A program made the position numbers and the translations under genes. A model generated the notes under the pieces. It did not search any database. It was given only the letters and a program-made list of their open reading frames with translations, and was not told where the DNA came from. From Cladosporium sp. IMV 00045 (taxonomy: Eukaryota; Ascomycota; Dothideomycetes; Cladosporiales; Cladosporiaceae), in assembly GCA_001931905.2 (NCBI GenBank), contig MSJI02000935.1, forward strand, positions 1 through 51,348: a DNA stretch of 51,348 nucleotides. Direction: 5' to 3'. How positions within the stretch are numbered: position 1 is the stretch's first letter; each line of letters opens with the position of its first letter. Of the stretch, positions 1 to 11,000 are shown piece after piece.

Positions 1-354
1 GAGGAGATCCTCGAGCGTGGCCTCAAGGTCAAGGAGTACGAGCTCCGCAAGCGCAACTTCTCTGCCACCGGTAACTTCGGTTTCGGTATCTCCGAGCACA
101 TCGACCTGGGTATCAAGTACGACCCTGCGATCGGTATCTACGGCATGGACTTCTACGTCGTCATGTAAGTTCCGACGAAGGGGTCACAGGATACTGGGTG
201 GCAGCAAACTAACACTTCCCTTTTCAGGTCCCGTCCCGGTGAGCGTGTCGCCCGCCGCCGTCGCGCGAAGACTCGCGTTGGTGCTTCTCACAAGGTCAAC
301 GCCCCCGAGGTCATCAAGTGGTACAAGAACCGCTTCGAGGGCATCGTCAGGTAA
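1..354 (+). CDS. RPL11: 60S ribosomal protein L11 (uL5), 3' part
   Basis: This is the C-terminal part of large-subunit ribosomal protein uL5 (yeast L11), which binds 5S rRNA in the central protuberance of the 60S subunit. The gene enters from the left edge, so the N-terminus is missing. Exon 1..164 reads [14 protein letters not shown], then [17 protein letters not shown] and [11 protein letters not shown], all typical of the family. An intron (165..227, donor GTAAGT, branch CTAAC, acceptor TTTTCAG) interrupts a Met codon. Exon 228..354 adds the basic tail, with [15 protein letters not shown] and [12 protein letters not shown], and stops with TAA at 352-354. The phase matches exactly across the junction, and codon use is strongly C-ending as expected for a highly expressed gene. 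Identification is secure. Confidence 0.96.
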
Positions 355-789
355 AAAGCTTGAATGGTGGTCTGGGATGATGAAAAATTCAAATTGTGGT
401 TTTGGCAACGGCGCAAAGAGCGAGGCTATTTTTCCGTAGCTTGAGGATATATCCGGCCTATCGGAGCTTTACTTTTACGCTTGAGCAAGATCGCAAAAAT
501 GGAGGCCTCGTATACCAAAGCGAGCGTGCCGCATAACCATTGATCGCTGCCTCAATGCCTCAGCTTCCCAAAATCTCACTTTCGTCTGGTGGAATGCTGG
601 ACATGGCCCGTTGATCGGAAAGGGTAGTAGGTAGGTGGAAGTGTTGCTCTCGTTTCTTCTTCTCGCTACTTGACATGTCTCAGAATCGTTCGTCCAATCA
701 ATCAAATCATCAACCTTGAATTGCCATGCGTCAACCGCTTCAATTCAGCATTTTCTCCCTTCACCACTTCACTTCACTCCTTCACCCCA
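355..789. other. Intergenic, convergent 3' ends
   Basis: This 435-nt stretch lies between the RPL11 stop and the stop of the minus-strand secreted protein, so it should hold both 3' UTRs. Short frames here have no family features or coding character. I see no RNA gene or repeat. Confidence 0.5.
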
Positions 790-1542
790 TCATCCAAAGG
801 TCCAAAGTAGCCCCGCAATCCCCGCCAGAGCAGACACAGCTCCCCTCGACTTCCCACCCGCCGCACCACCACTAGCCTCCGAAGCAGAAGCAGAAGCAGC
901 AGCCTCACTCGCCGTCTCACTCGCAGAAGTCTCACTCTCCGTCGCAGACCCCGCCACATCCGACAAAGAAGAAGAAGAAGCAGCAGAAGTGCTCTCGGCC
1001 TCCGCACCGCTCGTCGCCGTCCCAGCAACCTCTCCCGTCACCGTAGCCCACCCCGCCGTCGATCCGGCGTGCACCAACCCCTGCTCGGCGGCACTCACTC
1101 TCACGCCGCCGACCAGCGCGTCCGGCCCGCCGACGTGCAGCTCGTAGCCTGCGATGCGCACCGCGCCTCCGATGGCTGTGGCGCCGTATTGTCCGCCGTT
1201 CGGGGCCGTGAAGGACGCGATTTCGGTGAGCGTTGCGGGCGTGCTGGTGGTGTTGCTGGGAGCGGTTGTGGTAGTGGCGTTTTGGGTCGTGAAGTCGGTG
1301 ATTTCTGGATCGCGCAGGCTGAAGGTTAGGGAGGGGTTGGGGGAGGGCGTGTCGTGGGTTGGGTCTTGAGGTGCGGGCGCTGTGTGACGAGATTTTTGTT
1401 AGTTCTATTTGTAGGTGATGTTGATGCTGTTTCGCCACTTTGTTGGTGGATGTGTAGCGTGGGACGAGGTATGTCACTTACACGCCACTGCTGCGTTGAG
1501 CAGTCCGAACGCAGCCGCGTAAGTGGTAATCATGCGCTTCAT
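790..1542 (-). CDS. Ser/Ala-rich secreted protein with predicted GPI anchor
   Basis: Reconstructed as complement(790..1379, 1483..1542 plus base 1482), 216 aa. The start ATG at 1542 opens a signal peptide (MKRMITTYAAAFGLLNAAVA). Donor GTAAGT follows at 1481, branch ACTAAC lies inside the intron, and acceptor ACACAG ends it at 1380. The junction is phase 1 and makes a Ser codon. The mature part starts Pro/Asp-rich, carries NTT- and NAT-type N-glycosylation sites, has a central segment with GGQYGATAIGG and RIAGYELHVGG, then a Ser/Thr/Ala/Glu stretch of about 70 residues. It ends in a hydrophobic tail (AVSALAGIAGLLWTFG), as in GPI-anchored cell-wall proteins. No enzymatic domain is recognised; the function is unknown and it is probably a wall or surface protein. 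The next minus-strand gene is also a predicted GPI protein. Confidence 0.72.
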
Positions 1543-2590
1543 GATGGATGTTTGCTGTCGATGCTGTTGAATGTGGTGGAAAGCCGTTTGTGTGGGTCGG
1601 GTTCAAGCGAGCGCAAGTGAAGTCGAAAACGTCCGAGGAGAGAGATATGGGCTTTTCTGAAGCTTCAGGTTCCACGGTGCCTGGTGGTCAATTGAGCGAG
1701 CTTGGATTGAAACACAAACGTTACACACGAAGGGGGAAACAAACAGAGGCCGATCTGCGGGTATGCGGTAGAGTTGTACAAAAACGAGTGTGTCCTTAAG
1801 AAGAAGGTCGAGGTTTGCTTATCGCGCAGTCATCACTTGCATGCGGCTTGTCGGTGGGGGAAGCTTGCTTGTTCGCTTGTGAGGTATGAGAGAAGTGCTG
1901 CCTCGGTGCATACGTTTGCAGAGCATACGTCTACAGTGCTTGCGTCACCCTGCCACCTTCTTCACTTCGAGACAAACATGAAGAGATTGCAATAATCATC
2001 AATGGCAAATATAGCACTTGGGAAGGCCAGGCTAAGCCAGGAAGTGTTTCCACGGCTACATCGATTGACCGATAACAATAATCGCTCGACCGCCTCGTCA
2101 CGCAATCAACAATAGCTTGACCGCAACGCAGCGGCTCTGTTGTCTGCCAAGCCACCCATATTTACTTCGCTTCCTCGGGACTTCGCTTGTGGTGTTCAGT
2201 AACGCATGTTGATGGTTGGCCTGAGAAAGGCAGGTGTCAGTGTGGGGAGCAGCAGCCAGCAGAGCCGAACGGCGTGGGGTTGTTTGCTTTCGCCATTTCT
2301 TTTATCCGGGATTCTGTCGAGGCTGGTAATATATCTGCTATCATTATCATGGTTGACCTTGAATCACAGTCGATTTGGCCTCTTATTCACAATTGGACTC
2401 AGATCCCAGTACACTTTACCAACAAAATCACTGGAAGGTCTCTCATGAGGTAGACTTGCAAGAGATCAACAAGTTCATTTTCGCTATCCAAAACCAAAGA
2501 AACACTTTCATCAATTCATGCAGGCATAACCAAACTCCATCCATTAGTATCCAACCACCTCCCCATGAAGAAAAAAAGGAACCACTCCCC
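1543..2590. other. Intergenic, promoter side of the secreted protein
   Basis: About 1 kb between the start of the Ser/Ala-rich gene and the stop of the CFEM gene, both on the minus strand. The open frames here show no family signature, signal peptide or splice-linked continuation. No RNA gene or repeat was recognised. Confidence 0.45.
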
Positions 2591-3255
2591 TCAAAGCGCA
2601 GCCATAACACCAGCAACCACAACGCCCAACCCAGCGCTCCCAAGCCTCAACGCCAACACATCCGCACCACCAGTCGACTCCGCCGGTCCGCTCGACGTCG
2701 CAGACGAAGACTCCGTCGCGCTCGCCGCGCTGTCGGTCGAAGAAGCCGCGGCGCCGCTGCCGGAGAGCTGAGTCGTTTCCTCAGACGACGTGCCCGAGGA
2801 CTGCTCGCCTGAGGCGGAGGATGTGACGCTGCTGGCGTCCGCGGCGGAAGAACTGCCGCTCACTGCGGCGGCGGTGGAGCTGGCGGGGCCGCCCTGTCCC
2901 GGCGCGCAGGTCGCTGCTGTGGGGAGGGTGTTGACGCCCTCGCCGGCGCAGAGGGAGTTGGCGAATTGCAGCGTTTCTGAGTTGGGATTCACGTTAGTCT
3001 CTGAGCCATCGCTGGGGTGCAACTCAGGTGCATCTGGGACTTACTGTCTTGATCCTCTTTAGTGCAGGCCTTGCTGATGCAGCATGAGAGGCCGCTGAGC
3101 AGATCGGTGTTGCTGCAGATGCATTTGACGTCGAGCGCACCGCAGGACCCGAAACTGTCGCCCACGCACTTGGCTGCGCAGTCGGGTAGGCCTGGGATTT
3201 GGGCTGCGGCGAGGGAGGAGAGGAGGGCGAGGGCTGTTAGTGTGTATGCGTACAT
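2591..3255 (-). CDS. CFEM-domain protein with predicted GPI anchor
   Basis: Model complement(2591..2976, 3045..3255), 198 aa. Residues 1-18 are a signal peptide. The CFEM domain spans about 21-80, with cysteines at 26, 30, 38, 45, 47, 58, 59, 64 and 80 and the conserved Asp42 that in characterised CFEM proteins helps bind haem iron. The intron could end at either of two AGs. The 68-nt choice (2977..3044) has an ACTAAC branch point and puts exactly 15 residues between Cys64 and Cys80, the spacing required by the family; the 44-nt choice would not. A Ser/Thr/Ala linker of roughly 90 residues and a hydrophobic C-terminus (AGLGVVVAGVMAAL) follow, consistent with GPI anchoring at the plasma membrane or wall. 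CFEM proteins serve in haem/iron capture, adhesion or host interaction; which applies here cannot be told. Confidence 0.87.
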
Positions 3256-5149
3256 TGTTGGGTGAGTGAGTGAGTGGGTTGTCTGTTCTGTTCTGTTCCT
3301 TTCTGTTCTTTTGACGTAGTGAGAATGTGGTGTTGTCGAAGGAATCGATAAATGCAGAAAGTGGAGCTGGTGTTTGGTTCGTGAGTTTTAAATGGCAAAA
3401 CCCACACACGGTGAACGTTTGTCTTTCACTATTGACTGCCGAATGGAGACGGTGCGCAGCATTCCCTAACGTACCATGGAGGAAAGTGGAATGACTTGTT
3501 GGAAGAGCAAGCTCCCTGGGCGATTCAAGTGATGATTGGAGCGCCTCTTCGACGCTGGGACCGTGCGCCTCTTTGAGGAGGTCGGAATCTAGATCTGGCT
3601 ATGAGAACGCCCATTTACCGGTTCTGTCCCAATCCGTCGAAGTCAAACACGAAGGGAATTATGACGATCAATTTAAATCAAATTGTTTGGTGTTAGATTT
3701 CGATGTGATGGCTATCTATTCGGCACACCAAGTCATGTTGATGAACGTTGTCGACTACATTTACATGCTGTATGTATGCCGTGAGCTTTCGTTGTCCGAT
3801 CGACCCACAGGAATGCACGGGAAGGCTCACACATGCCGCATACACTGAAACGATTATGACGGAGCTTGGAAGGCTTTGCTGGACGACAAATATCCTCCTA
3901 CTGAGCAAGTTCACATGCCGTCGCCTGTTGATCATGTTGTTCCCTGATGAACATGTATCGCCAAGCTAGAAGGCATGTTACATGTGTGACGTCGACCTGG
4001 CAACTCGTACGAAGATGTCACAATTCCATTGTGCTGTCACATGGAAAGCGGTGTGTAGTAGACTACGAAATGGACTCGGGGCAAATAGCAGGAAAATTAA
4101 TATCGTCAACAAGTTGACCAGCCTAGGAGCTTCAGAAGTCGCTTGATAGCTGGAAAGGCCAAGCACATGAGGACATTGCATTTCAAAGTAACACAGCCTT
4201 GTTATCCATGTTCCTCTCACGTCATGTTCTCAAATGTCCCTTAAGTACATATCACTCTACGTTCCAACAAGGTGTGTTAGCTATCGTCGGACGACACTCG
4301 AGCTCGATGAAGTGATGTCCTAAGCATCCTACGACTGAGAAATATACCATTTCTCGGACAAAACGTAATGAATCTGATATATCCGCAGATCAAATACTTA
4401 AACAAGAGGGTTACCTTCCTGCAATGCCCTGGCTTTTGATCCCCTTTGGCCCTCCATCTGAGCAGTCATCCATCATAGCACGAACCCACTCGACTCACCT
4501 GGTCCACGCAGTCGAGGGGAAAATAGAGAAGAAAAAGAAAAAACAAACACAATTCGACCTCACTTTCTTTCTCCTCCTATCTGAATATGATTTGCAAGCA
4601 AAGGATCCATCGTCCCTTCAAACCCATCATCGTTTCTGCCGTCGGGACAAAACGGACCGCATCAATAGCTTTCGTCGTTCGAAAACGAATCGTCCCGTGA
4701 GATTTACGTGCAACATCGACTCGGGAAGTATAGGTCTTTTCTTTTCTTGAGGTAATCGATTAGTAACACTGCTCCAGAAAGCGGCTATGCGAGGGATTAC
4801 ATTTCTTCCATCCATGAGTTATATCCCCAATTGCGAGTTTGAAATCGCATACGGCTGCTTAGGGTTAGGGTTGAGGTTCGCGGATTTTGATGATGGATTT
4901 GAGGTCTTATACACACAAATCAACGCCATGCAGAAGGAATGAAGGAACACAGGAGTATTTCACGTTGATCATATTTTCTCTTTTCATTTTGTGTTACTAG
5001 ACATAACTTTTCTCTTTCATTTGTAGTTTCGCTCATTTCCGAACCGAAACGCTAGCCATGCATCGATACCCGTCATCTTCGTGAAAAACCAAAAAAGAAA
5101 CAGCCATTAAAAAGGAGGACTACCTCACTGCTTTCATGTCAGAAGCAGC
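3256..5149. other. Gene-free stretch between CFEM gene and enolase
   Basis: This 1.9 kb holds the promoter of the CFEM gene (pyrimidine/G-rich tracts near 3260-3320) and the 3' flank of enolase. Short frames at 3573-3969 and 4424-4815 have no recognisable domain or signal peptide. I found no tRNA-like T-arm or transposon feature. The only notable element is a double TTAGGG motif near 4861. Confidence 0.45.
4859..4872 (+). repeat. Telomere-like TTAGGG double motif
   Basis: Two consecutive TTAGGG-type units (TTAGGGTTAGGGTT) stand alone in non-coding DNA about 280 bp beyond the enolase stop. The same core AGGGTTAGGGTTG recurs at 33903. Two units are too few for a telomere relic; a binding site for a TTAGGG-binding factor such as Tbf1 is an alternative. 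Confidence 0.5.
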
Positions 5150-6594
<1,445 letters not shown>

Positions 6595-6606
6595 GTTGGC
6601 GGATTG

Positions 6607-6878
6607 CTGTGAGAAGGTGGGGTGTCAGCGGGGAGGAAGAGTTGAAGGCTTGGAGATGCGAGAACAACGACAATTGCAAGGGGAAGTGAGGCAATGACGC
6701 GCCGATCAATAGGCTCATGAACGGCCGCTCTGCTCGGTATAATAATGTCATGGGCAATGTCATTGCGATGCAGGCATCCCGATCTCTCCCGGTGAAATGC
6801 GGAGCTCCCACGGGCAACGAAGTGAAGACGGCCGCTAAAGCAGACCGGTGCAGTGGAGGCGTAGATGTGCATACATAC
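6607..6878 (-). promoter_or_regulatory. Probable 5'-UTR intron of enolase
   Basis: On the minus strand a GTATGT donor at 6878 and a TCTCACAG acceptor ending at 6607, only 12 nt before the enolase ATG, frame a 272-nt non-coding segment. Leader introns of this size are common in strongly expressed fungal glycolytic genes. This is inferred from the splice signals and position only. Confidence 0.5.
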
Positions 6879-8077
6879 CTGGATGCTTTCCTTTGTGTGG
6901 TGTTGTTGTTGCTGTTGTCTGGTGTGAGAGGTGGTGTGTCGGACGAGGAGAGGTGGGAGAAGAGCTGTGACTGTTATGTTTTTTTGCCCGCCAGCCCACC
7001 AGCCCGCCCTCACTCAGCCAGCGTTGGGACTCAAGCTAATAGAGGGGCACGTCGATCTCCGCGCTCGGCGCCCTCAAAGCTGGCCAATTCAACCACTTCA
7101 TGATGACTGAGCTCAGGCTTTTCCGTGAGTTTCGTACATTATTCGGTGCATGTTCATTATTACATCTACTGTGGGAGTGTGTGATGCAGCCATTCGTTCA
7201 GACCATTGAAGCGACGTCAATATGCTTCTTTTCGAGCGAATCTTCCTCGCACTAGAACACACATCACTGCGCATCCTCAGTAGAACCCCATATACACAAA
7301 CGCTGACAGCAAGCAATCACCACTTACAATCCTCCTGATTGGCTCCATGGCCAAGTGAATCTCCATCTATCAATGCTTTCTCTCCGAAGTAAGGCCTGCC
7401 TCTTGTTTCCAAAGGGCAACGTGGTCAATGGCCGAGAACTACAAGACTGGATGACCTCCGTTTCTGTGTTGAATGCCGGATTTCGGTAGCATCTGCATGC
7501 AAATAATGTCCTCCATGAGACTGCGTAGGTATTGTCCCAACAGGAGAGGCTCATCAACAGCTGGGACAAGGCTTCACCAGTCCCAATCTGGTGATGTCCC
7601 TTTTCAGACCGACTGCCACGTTATAATTCAAAGACCGCGGCCAAAGAGCTGCTGGCGAGGTTTCAGGGTCGCGGTGGATGGTCCACCTGAAGATGAACCC
7701 TTATTTCATACCGTCATGGCCGGGAAGTACTGTACGAAGGTACTCCTAGCTCCAGCATATGCGGTCGGACGGTTTGCCTGGGCAAGTCAGGCTTACACCC
7801 TCAGCTCACACCTCATTCTAATAAAAATTTCTGTGATCCGTGATGCGTTGGAAATACATGTACAGTGTGCACATGTAAAAATTGTATGGTGAATGTACAT
7901 TTATGTAGGTATGTTGGTGGTTGCATGTGTTTCTTGAGGCAGAATCCAAAATGCACGAGCCGACGTCATGTTGTCTCTCCTTGAACTTTGGCGAGCGTCA
8001 AGTCGCGTAGCAGGCAGTACATGTACATGTAATTGAATAAACACCTTGAACACTCTGCTATTCACGAAGGCCGAATC
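6879..8077. other. Divergent intergenic region enolase/STT4
   Basis: About 1.2 kb between the divergent enolase and STT4 genes, expected to hold both promoters. The enolase side is CT/GT-rich near 6880-7080. On the STT4 side TACATGTACATG-type alternating motifs occur near 7855-8030. Frames such as 7473-7892 lack any protein-family feature. Confidence 0.45.
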
Positions 8078-11000
8078 ATGAGATTGTAAGAATGCTCCAT
8101 CTGTAGCTGACTGAGTATCAACACTGACATGCAGCTACAGCACCGGCGGTGCCACGAGGCGCAATGCGCTGGAGAAGCTCGCCTCGCTTTCGGCCCAGAC
8201 AGCAGGAGATAAAGGTGGCAGTCAAGATTTTCAAGAGCTGTGCAGACTAGGAGAATCAAAATCAAAGAGCGTGCCGAATGGTTCAGCAGACGGCACTCGG
8301 GGTGGCGCGGTTGCGATACCCATGAGCGTGCGCGAGCTGGAAGTACTCCTGGCGCTGTGCAAGGCAGCTCCGTTGCTCCAGTCTGCCACGGATGCAGACA
8401 ATCTTCTGACCCAGCTGGTTCCGTATATGCCAGAGGCGCACCGGCAGTCAATCAAGTCGACCTCGCTCATGCTGCATCTCCCCCCTTGGGAGACTCTGGC
8501 TTTCGAATTGACCTCTGCTGTGCTCACTTTGGCGACCAATCACCCGATACTTGCTCCGCGCGCCTTTGCTTGTGTCGAGGAAACCATCCAGGCTCTAGCG
8601 AAGAGTGCCGAAGAAGCTGCTTGGTTGCAGTCCCAGGCCGACGAGTCCGCGGAGCAGCACCAGTCCGAACATGCGCTGCGCTCCATTCAACTTGCCGTGT
8701 CTCTCTTGGGGTTCTTGGACGCCGCCGCAAAGAACGTACGTGCTTGGACATCTGAGGAGAGATTCAGCGTCATCCAGAGAGTCCGTCAGATTTTGTCGGA
8801 GAAGTTCATGGTCTCGCTGGAGGGCTCCCTCTCGGCCGTTCGCAATGCTCGCACCACTTCTCGGTCTGTCAAGGAGTGGAAGCGCTGGATTCGCCATTAT
8901 GCTACCCAGACAAGACCTCTTGGAGCGATGCTATTGCAACGCGCTTTTTCAGCGCTGGTGGAAGAGAGTGTGCTCGTTTTGGTATCGCCACATGACCGCC
9001 TTACGCACTTGAACGTGCTGGACACTTTGTTGCTCCGGTCTCCACTGGTGACTCGCTCAGAGGTCACTGCTAGTGACACCATGCTTGAGAATCTCGCTGG
9101 ACTCATCGTCGACGAAATGGATCTTCTCGATGCGGACGCTGACTACCTCCAAGTCAGCTCCGCCTGGCAGCAGCGCCTTGCGCACGAAGTCAAAGCTAGC
9201 AACCTGCGAAGCTTTCTGTGCTGTACTCTCATCGACGGAGAGATTGCCGATGATGATATCCTGTCATCCTGGTTAGACGCAATCACTGCAGACCAAGTGC
9301 AAATGGGAGACGACGAGATCGCGCAGACTGTGCTCAAGTCCATGGCCATACTTGCTAGGACATCACCCACGATCTCTACAAGCCTCAGTCGCTCTTTGCC
9401 ACGTCTCATTGTGCAAGGCAAAATGACTCCACAGACCGCTGTCGTTGCAGGCCAGTGCCTGGCTCAAGTTCTCAAGCTCTTGTCACAGGACATCGTCATC
9501 AGCACGCTCTACTCTCTCGGAAACGTGCTCAGTGCCAGTTCTTCAGAGAAACCTCACGGCTTTTCCGCATTCCTTGATGGGAGCTCAAACAGCACGATTG
9601 GTAACGCGTCATACGCAAACCACCAGGCTCTTGGCAGCAACCTGTCGCTTGTACTGAGCGACGAAGAGGAGTCCGCCGTTGTGTACGCTGCTATTGTGCA
9701 AGCAGTCGTTGCTGTCGCAGATGCACGGAATGACGAAAAGATCACTGCGCTTGTGATCTCTATGCTTGTCCAAAAGATTGGCCGTGTGAATCAGGCTGTT
9801 GACGCCAGTATCATCATCGAGACCGCTGCTCTAGGATCTAGAGGAAGCCTCAACGAGCTGAAGATGCTGCTGAGACTTTACCCTCGTGTTGCCACTCAGG
9901 CAAACGTCAATGGTAATTCGTTGATGATAAATGCTGTCACTGAAGCACGCGTACGCATCGCTTCATCTATTCGCAAAGACAGTGCACACCACGAAGCATT
10001 CCTCTTCCAGCTGCTCGGTCTTATCGTCGGAAGTGGCGATGCTGCTGGAGATGGCGTCGTGGATGCCGCAATGGAGGCCCGGACTATAGCTCAGCTTTTC
10101 CGCCCTCTTGCAGTATTAGTGTCCAAAGAACCGCACTTTACGCCAACCTTCGAGAACGAAGACGAACTGCGGCAGCTTGGTCGTGACGCCTGGTTTAATA
10201 TTGTTGCTCACGGATTCACGATCAGCTCGGACAATGGCAAAGAACATGCCACCGACCTTCAAATTCTGGCTCAGTACAGCTTGCCGCTTGTCGATGAACA
10301 GCGTGTGGATATGCCTGAGAGTGGTATAGAGCTGAACACAGTCTTGCGCCGTGGAGCCAACCCTCAGACTACGATTGAGCAGAAAACAGCTCTTATAGCT
10401 GCGATACCCTCCCGCGAGAGTGACATCAAAGGCCTTGGGTACTCCGACTGTGTTTATCTCAACACTGCAGTCTTGGTCTCATCGCTGAGAGCTCGCTCAG
10501 GAGATTGCACCGCTGTCCTGCCCTACTTCCTTGAGAACAAAGTCAAGACCACGAACATGGGCAACTGCATGCTTGCCATTGCGCTCAATGCCGTTGACAT
10601 TTACCTGCAGCGGGCAGTTTCTGGTAAGCAGCAGAGCTTTGCTGCGCCACAGGTCGCTGCGCAGCTTGCTACTTTCTTCGAGGGCTGTTGCCACCGCATC
10701 ACAAAGGTCCAGCAGGCCGCGGTCTCGGCAGCCGATAGAATCATCAATGCCCTCCCTTCGGTTCTGTGCCAGAAGACTGCTCTATTCGCTCTTCTGGAAC
10801 TCCTGACCTTGATGTGGAGGAGTTGCTTGGATGCTGAGACCGATGAGTACGAATGGAAGGCCCAGTATACCTCGGAGAAAGGGAACGTCTCAATTCAGCT
10901 GTCGGATGACGTTCACTACCGCCAGACCACATTGACAAACTTCTACAAGAGATGCCGTGTTTGGGTGTCCCAAGCCATTGACGTTGCGCCACTCGACACC

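Noticed and set aside
4859..4872. Interstitial telomere or chromosome end
   Set aside because: Only two TTAGGG units, flanked by ordinary unique sequence and housekeeping genes.
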